Origin: Oceanisphaera pacifica
GTDB lineage: Bacteria; Pseudomonadota; Gammaproteobacteria; Enterobacterales; Aeromonadaceae
Length of the DNA stretch: 64,000 bases
Direction of reading: 5' to 3'
Assembly (NCBI RefSeq): GCF_017498065.1
Contig: NZ_JAGDFX010000013.1
Location: 1 to 64,000 of the forward strand
Part shown: positions 1-6,693 of the stretch, one piece after another
Numbering within the stretch: the stretch's first letter is position 1
Layout: the number at the start of each line of letters is the position of its first letter
Made by a program: the position numbers and the translations under genes
The notes under the pieces: model-generated
Databases searched by the model: none
Told to the model about the DNA's origin: nothing
Seen by the model: the letters and a program-made list of their open reading frames with translations, nothing else

Positions 1-102
1 AATTTACTTCGGCAAGAAACGAGTCTTAAATTAAGCATTAAGAAAAAGCGTTTAAAAGCAGCATTGAACGAACAGTATCTTTCAAAAGTGATTGAAATGT
101 AA
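1..102 (+). CDS. 3' end of an unidentified gene (partial)
   Basis: An open frame enters at the window edge and runs 33 codons to a TAA at 100-102. The visible tail is Lys/Leu rich and looks helical and basic (KLSIKKKRLKAALNEQ). It does not resemble the C-terminus of an IntI integrase, which would have been expected beside a cassette array. It is too short to name; it may be a cassette gene, a transposase tail or a chance frame. Its high codon plausibility is the only support. Confidence 0.35.
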   Translation, partial: NLLRQETSLKLSIKKKRLKAALNEQYLSKVIEM

Positions 103-631
103 GAGTTTCCTTCATGCTCTTGCCCTGCCTGCCGGAGCGGCAAGCTAGGCCAAAGAGATAAACTATTTGCAACTGAACCCACGTAAGAACACGGAAAGCC
201 GTAAGCTTGGGTCTTAGTTGTCTACTTCTCTGCGCCAACTCGCTTAACCCTCATCCATGTGACACTCGGCTATTGGTTTTATCTGATCGCTTAAAGCTGA
301 CGGCTTACAGCTCCCCTAAGGGGGTATTAGTTGCCTGCTGCGGTAATTGCACCTTGATGAAAGCGGAGCTATACGACAATTGTCGTAAAACTCCGCACTA
401 TTTACTTTCTAAAGCTTACAAGTCACTGAAAAATATGGAATAGTTGGTGTAAGTAAAAAGAGATAAGCGAACAGTTATTGTGCGTAAAAAGCGACACTTG
501 ACGCTTGTTTTTCGAAGTTCCGTGTTTGTCGTGCTTTAGGTTACTGATAATAAAGGATATTTTAAAAATGGCATTTGAGCTTCGTAAAATAAGCGCACTT
601 TGCATAGATGTCATTTGTCGTTGAATTAGCT
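103..631. other. Non-coding stretch left of the first cassette
   Basis: No convincing gene is present. The short open frames on both strands have atypical composition. It holds one copy of the dispersed repeat with core AGCTGACGGCTTACAGCT near 294-311 and a strong hairpin at 363-396. No integrase gene is seen on either strand. Confidence 0.5.
363..396. other. Perfect palindrome inside a larger hairpin
   Basis: The 16-base perfect palindrome TACGACAATTGTCGTA (372-387) is enclosed by GCGGAG (363-368) and CTCCGC (391-396). The whole forms a 34-base stem-loop or a dyad operator-like site. It has no flanking T run, so it is not an ordinary terminator. Its role is unknown; it could be a transposon end, a regulator site or a recombination site. 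Confidence 0.45.
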
Positions 632-638
632 GTTATGT
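632..638 (+). other. Integron recombination core site (GTTATGT) opening cassette 1
   Basis: GTTATGT is the reverse complement of ACATAAC at 1281-1287, the box that opens the attC of the following cassette. That is what is expected if a circular cassette with a complete attC inserted here between G632 and T633. The sequence to the left does not fold like the other attC sites of this array, so this may be the right edge of an attI site or of a decayed attC. Confidence 0.55.
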
Positions 639-678
639 GGCAGGCATCGGCAAGTGGCAATAAGTATTTGGAGTCATA

Positions 679-1263
679 ATGCTAAGAGATGTGAACGGAC
701 AGGTTGTACAAGTAAGATCTGGTGGTATTGGTGAACTACTGAAAGTAGTCATTTTACAAGCTAATGGTTGGGCTAGTGACTTCAAGTATTTGGTGCAAAA
801 AAATAAACATAAAAATATACCACCTGAAACAATAAATCGTGATTGCCCTAACTGGGACAGTAGATGGTTAATATCGCAAACTTTTACAGCAATGGTTCTC
901 GAAGCTTTCTATTACGATTATATTTTAGAGAAAGAGTCAAAATCAAAAGCTGAAAAACAGTCTTCTCCTGTGAACAGATATGCCTATATTGCAGAGACGT
1001 ATTTAAATCAACGTAATGTCGCAGAAAGCAATTTATTCCTGCAACTCGATGCATTAAATAAAGTTCGTCGCCATTGGGTTCACAACAAGAGCGCAGATGT
1101 TGGGTATTACAAGTTCCCTGAAGAGCATTTTAGCCCAGGTCAGTGCCTAGCTATACTGATTCAAGTGTTTTCAGTATTTGAGAAAAATGATTCATCATGT
1201 TTAATAGCAAAAGTAAGTATTGATATTCTCAAGCGAGAGCAAGAAAAATTAGTGAGATTATAA
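679..1263 (+). CDS. Cassette 1: HEPN-like helical protein
   Basis: A 194-residue protein, first gene of the cassette array, preceded by a TTTGGAG ribosome-binding site. It is predicted soluble and mostly helical, with no signal peptide. Near residues 127-140 it carries KVRRHWVHNKS, matching the R-x4-H signature of HEPN domains, which often act as RNases in toxin-antitoxin and phage-defence systems. No antitoxin gene shares the cassette. The gene lies between the GTTATGT core at 632 and attC 1281-1356, so it is the only gene of a standard one-gene cassette and would depend on upstream transcription. The HEPN assignment rests on one motif and overall helical character; a non-catalytic structural role is possible. 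Confidence 0.6.
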   Translation: MLRDVNGQVVQVRSGGIGELLKVVILQANGWASDFKYLVQKNKHKNIPPETINRDCPNWDSRWLISQTFTAMVLEAFYYDYILEKESKSKAEKQSSPVNRYAYIAETYLNQRNVAESNLFLQLDALNKVRRHWVHNKSADVGYYKFPEEHFSPGQCLAILIQVFSVFEKNDSSCLIAKVSIDILKREQEKLVRL

Positions 1264-1280
1264 AATCTATTTAAACAGCC

Positions 1281-1356
1281 ACATAACAAGGCCAATCACA
1301 ACCGCCAGCAAGCTGGCTGGACTCGCTAACGCTCGCCTGTGTTGGCGGCGTTAGCA
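1281..1356 (+). other. attC site 1
   Basis: A 76-base integron attC. It opens with ACATAAC (1281-1287) and closes with GTTAGCA (1350-1356), with the inner stem CCGCCA/TGGCGG and the loop-proximal pair CCAGC/GCTGG. Its opening box complements the start of cassette 1 (632-638). Its interior differs from attC site 3 by a single base. Confidence 0.9.
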
Positions 1357-1373
1357 CTCAAGGAGTAACCATC

Positions 1374-1562
1374 ATGGTTGAGTTTCTTCAAAATAATTAC
1401 GAATGGATATTTTCTGGATTAGGATCTAGCATTATTTTCTGGTTTATTGGTTATAAACAAGGCTACAGCAAAGCTACGAATCAGAAAATGAAAGTCGGCG
1501 ATGGAAGTGCAGCCATACAGGTTGGTGGCAATATGAAAGGGAATATTGGGGGCAAAGAATAG
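1374..1562 (+). CDS. Cassette 2, gene A: small membrane protein with C-terminal G-S-AIQ-GGN motif
   Basis: A 62-residue protein with a good ribosome-binding site (CAAGGAG, 15 bases upstream). One hydrophobic helix spans about residues 12-27 (WIFSGLGSSIIFWFIGY), followed by a short basic linker and the tail VGDGSAAIQVGGNMKGNIG at about residues 42-60. The downstream gene begins with a near-identical motif, VGENSTAIQAGGNVTI. The stop codon overlaps the next start by one base (TAGTG), so the two are translationally coupled. What is seen: a membrane anchor plus a repeated motif. Inference: the shared motif lets the two proteins nucleate on or bind each other, as in bacterial amyloid-signalling pairs (compare the RHIM core I/V-Q-V/I-G). 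The family is not recognised. Confidence 0.7.
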   Translation: MVEFLQNNYEWIFSGLGSSIIFWFIGYKQGYSKATNQKMKVGDGSAAIQVGGNMKGNIGGKE

Positions 1563-2401
1563 TGTTTGAAAAACAAAAACAAGATGTAGGTGAGAATTCC
1601 ACGGCTATTCAAGCCGGTGGCAATGTGACTATTACCCCTTACCAAGAGTTACGTGCGATTTTCTTAGATCTGTTCGAATTAAACTTCCCTAGAATACAAC
1701 AAGCGGCTAAAGAAACAGCAGATCAACGAATAGAAGCAATGCTAGATGAATTGCAAAAGTCATTTATAAAGCATAAAGACCAGATTGATCCTCGAAAATT
1801 TGAAGAGCCAGCAATGCAATATGAAATGCAAGCTATGGCCATTGACGTTGCGAGGAAAGGGGAAAAAAGTAATGTGGGTTTGTTGTGTGAACTATTTTGC
1901 ACAATGATGTCCAAAGACTGTCCTGAGTTAATAGAATTAATAGCTGCTGAAGCTAGGCGGATATTACCGAACTTATCTCCTAAGCATGTAAGCTATCTAA
2001 GCTTGGAAGTTTTGGTTAATGAAGCTGCATTAACTGCACCAAACCTACAGACTATTAATCATATAGTAGGTCAAACTTTGTCTCATATTTCTAAATGTTC
2101 CCAAGTTACTCAAAGTGACCTTCAATATATTTCTGTATCAGGGGCAATCGTTGCTAGAGGAATAACCCACGTTGGTGTCACTCCGTCATTTATCAAGGAT
2201 ATACCCGAACTTAAAGGAAAAAATGCCGAGCAGATAATTGAGTATTCTAACAAGAATGGTTTAAATAGCTTTAGCGAACTTCAAGATCTAATTACAAAAT
2301 TACATATAGGCCATTTCCAACTTACTGCTGTTGGCAGGTTGATAGGGTGGTTGAACCTATCTAAGTTCACACAAATAGATATTAAGCAACTGTTCAAATA
2401 G
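1562..2401 (+). CDS. Cassette 2, gene B: LPO_1073/Vpar_1526-like protein with N-terminal G-S-AIQ-GGN motif
   Basis: A 279-residue soluble protein starting at GTG 1562, overlapping gene A's stop by one base. Residues 8-23 are VGENSTAIQAGGNVTI, the same motif that ends gene A, encoded with different synonymous codons, so the likeness is kept at protein level. The rest is helical: an amphipathic region at 25-75, a middle section at 90-150 and a C-terminal all-alpha part. The N-terminal motif and layout recall the uncharacterised LPO_1073/Vpar_1526 group, from memory and unchecked. No nuclease, ATPase or TIR motif is visible. Its position in a mobile cassette with a membrane partner suggests defence or stress signalling, as inference only. 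Confidence 0.7.
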   Translation: MFEKQKQDVGENSTAIQAGGNVTITPYQELRAIFLDLFELNFPRIQQAAKETADQRIEAMLDELQKSFIKHKDQIDPRKFEEPAMQYEMQAMAIDVARKGEKSNVGLLCELFCTMMSKDCPELIELIAAEARRILPNLSPKHVSYLSLEVLVNEAALTAPNLQTINHIVGQTLSHISKCSQVTQSDLQYISVSGAIVARGITHVGVTPSFIKDIPELKGKNAEQIIEYSNKNGLNSFSELQDLITKLHIGHFQLTAVGRLIGWLNLSKFTQIDIKQLFK

Positions 2402-2405
2402 AGAG

Positions 2406-2504
2406 TGCTAACAAGGCCATCAAAAGGACGTAAAACGCTTGGCTTACGCTCCTCCGTCGCTGATTTTAGCCAAGCATTTCCCGCCTCTTATGGCGGCGTT
2501 ATGA
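2406..2504 (+). other. attC site 2
   Basis: A 99-base attC opening with TGCTAAC (2406-2412), the exact complement of GTTAGCA that starts cassette 2 at 1350, and closing with GTTATGA (2498-2504). An inner GCTTGGCT/AGCCAAGC stem and the GGCGGC before the closing box are visible. It is longer than, and internally different from, sites 1 and 3. Confidence 0.88.
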
Positions 2505-2704
2505 GCCACAACGATGTAGAGGTATAGAGTGGAGTCTTTGGAGTACGAACATAGATGCCAATTAATTCCGAGTAACGATATTTACGTTTATCGTTCGGAT
2601 GAATTCTTAGACAGTGAAGTGTGGGAGTGGTGTTTAGTCATCCAGAGAAGTGCAAGTGAGTCTGACCTTGAAAAGAATCATTATCTTGATGAAGTCGGCG
2701 ATTC

Positions 2705-2714
2705 GATATGGCAG
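2705..2714. repeat. Target-site duplication, left copy
   Basis: GATATGGCAG directly precedes the left end of the element and is repeated exactly at 4040-4049. A 10-bp duplication fits the 8-10 bp reported for the ISAs1 family. Confidence 0.92.
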
Positions 2715-4039
2715 CAGGGCAAGATCATGAAAAACCCTTATGTAGCAAGGCTTACAGCGAGGTGTGATTTTGAATATAACAGTCACTTTGTACCTTAAAT
2801 TGCGCCTTTATTAAAGAAAAACAGTTTATTTATATGATCGCTTTGACGATCAATGTTGCCTGTGATCATATACTGTCTTTTCAATGGGAATTCTCGCCAT
2901 GAATGGACTCAACCTTTTGGACTATCTGACTATTATTAATGACCCTCGCCAGCAGTGGAAAGTAGAGCATAAGCTGTCGGATATCCTGTTTCTTGTCATT
3001 GTTGCGGTGATTGGCGGCGCTGAAGGTTGGGAAGAAATAGAGGACTTTGGCGTTGACCATTTAGAGTGGCTGCAACAATACGGAGATTTTGAGAACGGTA
3101 TTCCCGTGCACGATACGATTGCTCGTGTGATGAGCATGATCTCAGCGAAGCAGCTACAAAAGAGCTTTGCTGCGTGGATGAGAGATTGCCATATAGCGAC
3201 CGAAGGTGAAGTGATTGCTATCGATGGCAAGAGCCTGCGCGGCACTTATAGCAAAGATCGCAGGAACGGTATCATCCATATGGTGAGTGCGTTTAGTGCT
3301 GCTAATAAGGTCGTATTAGGACAAGTTAAAACAGCTGAAAAAAGTAATGAGATCACCGCTATTCCTGAGTTGTTAGAGCTGCTAAACATCCGAGGGTGTT
3401 TGATTACCATCGATGCTATGGGTTGCCAGAAAGCCATTGCTAGGAAGGTTGTAAGTAAAGAGGCAGACTATCTACTGTCGGTTAAAAGCAACCAACCAAG
3501 CCTAGAAGCTGCGTTTGATAACTACTTTAAACTCGAGATGCTCCAACGTGAAGACGGCGATACCTATAGTACAAAAGAGCAAGGGCATGGTCGGGTAGAA
3601 ACAAGGTTATGCTTGGTCAATGACGACCTGTCGGTACTCGGTGATATTGCCTTTGAGTGGCCAGAGCTTAAAACAATAGGCATTGTTGCCACCATACGGC
3701 AAGAGAAAGGCCAACCTGCGACAGGCATTACGCTTCGCTATTACATTAGCTCCGCTCAGTTAACATCAAAAGAGTTATTAGAAGCTAGCCGAACTCATTG
3801 GTCTATAGAATCGCAGCTGCACTGGCGATTAGATGTTGGCATGCGTGAGGATGAATGCCGGATCAGGCGTGAACAAGCAGGAGAAAACTTTGCTGCGATA
3901 CGACATATTGCGCTGAACTTACTTAGCGCGGACACGAGTTTCAAAGCCGGCATTAAGCGAAAGCAAAAACGAGCAGGCCGAAATAATGAATACCTATCGC
4001 GACTCCTTGCAGGGCAAGGGCTTTCGTAATCTTGCCCTG
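2715..4039 (+). mobile_element. Intact ISAs1-family insertion sequence
   Basis: A 1325-bp element with imperfect inverted ends: CAGGGCAAGATCATGAAA at the left and, read on the minus strand from the right, CAGGGCAAGATTACGAAA. It is flanked by identical 10-bp direct repeats (GATATGGCAG). It carries one complete transposase gene on the plus strand. It is inserted in the coding sequence of cassette 3. Intact ends, an intact gene and a perfect duplication suggest a recent, possibly active copy. Confidence 0.93.
2899..4029 (+). CDS. ISAs1-family DDE transposase
   Basis: A 376-residue DDE transposase with start taken at ATG 2899 (MNGLNLLDYL, the usual family beginning); ATG 2884 in the same frame is possible. 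The family N-terminal domain includes VIGGAEGWEEIEDFG. The first catalytic Asp lies in AIDGKSLRGT, the second in ITIDAMGCQ, and the Glu region in THWSIESQLHW with DVGMREDEC after it. Length matches the family (about 370-380 residues). It stops ten bases before the right end of the element. There is no sign of frameshift or truncation. Confidence 0.93.
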   Translation: MNGLNLLDYLTIINDPRQQWKVEHKLSDILFLVIVAVIGGAEGWEEIEDFGVDHLEWLQQYGDFENGIPVHDTIARVMSMISAKQLQKSFAAWMRDCHIATEGEVIAIDGKSLRGTYSKDRRNGIIHMVSAFSAANKVVLGQVKTAEKSNEITAIPELLELLNIRGCLITIDAMGCQKAIARKVVSKEADYLLSVKSNQPSLEAAFDNYFKLEMLQREDGDTYSTKEQGHGRVETRLCLVNDDLSVLGDIAFEWPELKTIGIVATIRQEKGQPATGITLRYYISSAQLTSKELLEASRTHWSIESQLHWRLDVGMREDECRIRREQAGENFAAIRHIALNLLSADTSFKAGIKRKQKRAGRNNEYLSRLLAGQGLS

Positions 4040-4049
4040 GATATGGCAG
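4040..4049. repeat. Target-site duplication, right copy
   Basis: GATATGGCAG, identical to 2705-2714. The interrupted gene resumes in frame immediately after it. Confidence 0.92.
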
Positions 4050-4191
4050 ACCATTATCGGTATCTCACATTGTCCGTATTGTGGCGAGAATCTTGAGTCC
4101 ATGAAGCGTAACGACGTCGCCCGAGAGGCGGAGTTTTTTCATATCGACTCTTCCGGATGGACAGGCAGAGTTTTATAGTGCCATCAAAAAC

Positions 4192-4267
4192 TCATAACAA
4201 GGCCAATCACAAACGCCAGCAAGCTGGCTGGACTCGCTAACGCTCGCCTGTGTTGGCGGCGTTATGA
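4192..4267 (+). other. attC site 3
   Basis: A 76-base attC opening with TCATAAC (complement of GTTATGA at 2498) and closing with GTTATGA (4261-4267). Between the end boxes it matches attC site 1 except for one base (AACGCC against ACCGCC). The match to its cassette's start shows that cassette 3 spans from 2499, through the insertion sequence, to 4261. Confidence 0.9.
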
Positions 4268-4285
4268 AGGAGAAAGGTAGTAAGC

Positions 4286-4909
4286 ATGGATCTCGGATTT
4301 TTAGACCGTATTGTCTCAAGTGTTGAAGAAGGCAACATATTGGTTTCAGTGATAATAGTTGTTGTAGCTATTATTTTTAACTACAAGAAAATTGCGGATT
4401 ACCTAGAGGAGAGAAAGCGCGCCAGAATTTTGAAGATATCCGAGGCGCTTGGTTGCGAGCATGTAGATGGCCTTACGAAAGAGCACTTGAAAGAGGAGCT
4501 TGCTACAGAGCACTTCAAAATAGCTACCGGGCTGCGACTAGAAAAGGAGTTCAGAGAAGCAATTATTAGCCTGCACAAGAAAACAGAAGGAAACCTCGGC
4601 TTTTTTCACTTCAAGAGAGCGCTGACGCATCTCGAATATAAGGATTCGCAGCTGAAGGTAAAACTGACGTTGTTTGACCGATTGGGGTTCTGGTTCAACT
4701 TAGTTTTTGGATGCATTTTGGCGCTTTTGGGGCTATTAACTCTCATAGTTCCTGCTCAAATCGACGAAATCAGCATCGTTCAGTTTTTCATGTTTGTAGG
4801 CTTAGGGGCTTTTTTCTTTGCCATTGCAGTAATGATGTTGGTTCAAACGTTTCCGGTAAGGTCGGCAAAGTTTATACAGGAGGAGATGCAGTCTCTTCAT
4901 AACCAGTAG
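4286..4909 (+). CDS. Cassette 4: three-helix membrane protein of unknown function
   Basis: A 207-residue protein with a purine-rich ribosome-binding site (GAAGGAGAAAGG). There is a hydrophobic helix at about 18-36 (NILVSVIIVVVAIIFNY), a charged cytoplasmic-looking region of some 90 residues (rich in Lys/Glu, including HVDGLTKEHLKEEL), then two adjacent membrane helices at about 134-155 and 163-187. It has no recognised domain. The last codons and TAG stop lie inside attC site 4, which is normal for compact cassettes. A membrane-anchored sensor or effector is plausible but not shown. Confidence 0.6.
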   Translation: MDLGFLDRIVSSVEEGNILVSVIIVVVAIIFNYKKIADYLEERKRARILKISEALGCEHVDGLTKEHLKEELATEHFKIATGLRLEKEFREAIISLHKKTEGNLGFFHFKRALTHLEYKDSQLKVKLTLFDRLGFWFNLVFGCILALLGLLTLIVPAQIDEISIVQFFMFVGLGAFFFAIAVMMLVQTFPVRSAKFIQEEMQSLHNQ

Positions 4910-4995
4910 TTCCAGTTCGTTACGGGCCTGACGGCCCTCCACCGGATGCCCTTTTCGCTGCGCTACAAGGGCACCGCTGAACAATGGCGTTATGC
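4897..4995 (+). other. attC site 4
   Basis: A 99-base attC from TCATAAC (4897-4903, complement of GTTATGA at 4261) to GTTATGC (4989-4995). The inner arms GGATGCCC.../...GGGCACC and GACGGCCCTCC are visible. It overlaps the 3' end of the cassette 4 gene by 13 bases. Confidence 0.85.
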
Positions 4996-5015
4996 AGTCA
5001 ATGTGAGTGTTATTT

Positions 5016-5765
5016 ATGGATAAAGAGAAAATTTTAGCAATCATTAAAAAGGGCTCTGGTATTACAGGTGCCTCCATAGGCGCTGGAGTTGGCTTTATGG
5101 CCGGTGGGCCATTGCTTGCGGCAGCAGCAGGAAGTATTGGTGTTGCTGTAGAGCACGCTTTATCTGAGGTAGCAAATCGTATTTTGTCTGATCGCGAACA
5201 AGCTAGGGTTGGGGCAACTGCGCAGACAGCAATTTCTCACATAAAACTATTTCAAGATCTTGGGAAAAAAGTAAGGGATGATGATTTCTTTGATGGCGAA
5301 AGAAGTAGTGCTGAAGAAGTCTTTGAGGGGTGCTTGCTTGCAGCAAAGAATTCACATGAAGAAAAGAAATCAATATATCTAGGGTATCTTTTTGCAAATA
5401 TAAGCTTCCGTGAGGATGTTGATAAACATCAAGCAAATAGACTTATTAGCATTGCCAACCAACTTACCTATGGTCAGCTGTGCTTGCTGAGCATATTAAG
5501 TAATAAAGAGGAGTACAGCCTTAAAAAAGGGAACTTTAGGAATGTACAACTTACTTTCAAGCAGGTTGTTGTCATCCAAGAGATATTCTCTATGGAAAAT
5601 TCTGGGCTCATTATTTGCGAAGGTCAGCACACACCTGGGCTTACTGACGTAAATCCTAGTATCGTAAGGGTGCAAGGTATTGGTCTGGCCCTCTATGACT
5701 TAATGTTTCTTAACATAATCCCTAAAGAGGATCGTGATGAATTGGCAGCTCATATCAGTGCATAA
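5016..5765 (+). CDS. Cassette 5: Gly/Ala-rich membrane-associated protein, loosely Abi-alpha-like
   Basis: A 249-residue protein with start taken at ATG 5016 (GTGAG eight bases upstream); GTG 5007 is an alternative. Residues about 12-45 form a Gly/Ala-rich hydrophobic hairpin (ASIGAGVGFMAGGPLLAAAA), like membrane-inserting segments. The rest is helical and soluble. The middle stretch SIYLGYLFANISF followed by ANRLISIANQLTYGQL recalls the pattern of DUF4393/Abi-alpha proteins (a helix ending LL-A/N, then an IL-QL segment), which are linked to abortive infection in lactococci. That likeness is weak and by eye only. The gene's stop overlaps attC 5. Confidence 0.55.
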   Translation: MDKEKILAIIKKGSGITGASIGAGVGFMAGGPLLAAAAGSIGVAVEHALSEVANRILSDREQARVGATAQTAISHIKLFQDLGKKVRDDDFFDGERSSAEEVFEGCLLAAKNSHEEKKSIYLGYLFANISFREDVDKHQANRLISIANQLTYGQLCLLSILSNKEEYSLKKGNFRNVQLTFKQVVVIQEIFSMENSGLIICEGQHTPGLTDVNPSIVRVQGIGLALYDLMFLNIIPKEDRDELAAHISA

Positions 5766-5831
5766 CAAGTTGCTGCACGCGGATAAATTACTCGCTTCGC
5801 TCCTAATTTACCGGTGAGCAAGGCGTTATGC
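5760..5831 (+). other. attC site 5
   Basis: A 72-base attC from GCATAAC (5760-5766, complement of GTTATGC at 4989) to GTTATGC (5825-5831), with inner GGTAAATTAGG-like arms (GGATAAATTA / TAATTTACC). It is the last attC visible in the array. Confidence 0.85.
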
Positions 5832-5856
5832 AAAGCTATGAGGAGTCTCTATAGAT

Positions 5857-6189
5857 ATGCCGCATTTACATGACATGGAAGAGCTGGTTAACAGCGTAGA
5901 GGATGACCAGGTAAAAGATTACATGAAAGAAGCGATGTCATGCTACATGGCCAACGCCTATAGAGCCTGCATCGTCTTGACGTATATCGCGCTATTCGAT
6001 GATATTGTCAAAAAGCTAGGCGAGCTCGGCAATGTGAATAAAAAAGCAAAAAATATATATTTTGAGGCCCAGAAGAGAATTAACTCTCAAGACGTTTATG
6101 AAAGCTTCGTGATTGATCAATTAAAGTCTAACTCGCTACTTCCGGCACTAGACACGTCCTTTTTGGATACCGGTGACTTTCAACCCAGT
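5857..6189 (+). pseudogene. Cassette 6: helical protein gene truncated by an IS3-family remnant
   Basis: Starts at ATG 5857 with AGGAG upstream, just after attC 5. About 111 codons are native. The frame then crosses into the end of an IS3-family remnant at 6190 and stops at 6208-6210, so the last six residues (CPNKTV) are insertion-sequence derived. The remaining protein is acidic and helical, with a Cys/Ala-rich helix AYRACIVLTYIALFDDI near residues 34-50, a pattern common in HEPN-like four-helix proteins but without a visible R-x4-H motif. No attC follows, so the 3' part of the cassette has been lost. Confidence 0.6.
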
Positions 6190-6561
6190 TGTCCAAATAA
6201 GACTGTCTAAGCAGCCATTTTTTTTCGCTCCATTTCCTCGAGTTTACAGGGATTGAGCGAGACAGCTCCCGTCACTTCCCAGTTTCGGGTATTACCCGAC
6301 CAGCGCCGAGGATGCTGTCGCTTGGCTGCTTCGTAAACTTGCTGCCTTTGCGCAAGGCGTTCGGCGTCATCGCCACGATGCCTATCTGCTGGCGTGACGA
6401 AGTTAATACCGCTGTGCAGATGCTGTTCGTTATATCCATGTTCAAACGCGAGCATCCATTCACGCACCGCAGTCAATGAGGTGAAGCCCTTGACTGGCCA
6501 TGCGGGACAATACTTTAATGTTCGGAATATGGACTCTGAGAACGGGTTATCGTTACCATCG
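6190..6561 (-). mobile_element. 3' remnant of an IS3-family insertion sequence (transposase C-terminus)
   Basis: On the minus strand, an open frame from about 6560 to a TAG at 6207-6209 encodes the C-terminal part of an IS3-family OrfB: NDNPFSESIFRTLKY, then EHGYNEQHLHSGI, FVTPADRHRG and RWSGNTRNW, all standard for the integrase core after the catalytic Glu (SES). The terminal TGTCCAAATAAGACTG at 6190 looks like the element's end. The other side is cut off at 6561 by the RAYT repeat, so everything upstream, including the first two catalytic Asp residues, is missing. It is non-functional. Confidence 0.85.
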
Positions 6562-6686
6562 AACTAACAGGCCACCCATAGACATTGGTTGTTTTTCAGC
6601 TTAGCACCTATACTTAACATGTTCAGGGTTGAACTTTTTAGGAGGCTAGGATAACTAAACCACGAGTTGCCCAAGTGAGTTTACAA
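6562..6686 (+). repeat. 125-bp duplicated 5' end of the RAYT element, copy A (decayed)
   Basis: Nearly identical to 6694-6818, starting AACTAACAGGCCACCCATAG. It includes the same leader and first 13 codons of the transposase, but the start ATGGCT has become ATAACT, so it cannot initiate there. Confidence 0.88.
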
Positions 6687-6693
6687 AGTCGAC

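Larger units (their letters stand above)
2529..4178 (+). pseudogene. Cassette 3: CPYCG-containing small protein gene, split by an ISAs1-family insertion
   Basis: The 5' part (GTG 2529 to 2714, 62 codons) reads in frame into the insertion sequence and stops falsely at 2798. Removing the element (2715-4039) and one copy of the 10-bp target duplication restores one open frame that continues at 4050 and ends at TAG 4176-4178. The restored protein has about 104 residues. Its C-terminal half contains HCPYCGENLE, a zinc-knuckle or redox-like CxxC pair that the insertion cut off. The restored gene sits correctly between attC 2 and attC 3 as a one-gene cassette. Function unknown. Inactivation looks recent because both target copies are identical and the frame is undamaged. 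Confidence 0.85.

Noticed and set aside
207-614. Small open frames on both strands left of the array
   Set aside because: Cys-rich or Ser-rich translations running through a repeat and a hairpin, with no ribosome-binding sites; not supportable as genes.
2529-2798. An 89-residue protein ending RCDFEYNSHFVP
   Set aside because: From 2715 on it translates the left end of the ISAs1-family element, so the ending is not native.
1281-5831. CRISPR array, because of repeated ~76-base units
   Set aside because: The repeats vary in length, are separated by genes of 190-1700 bases and show attC box complementarity; they are integron sites.
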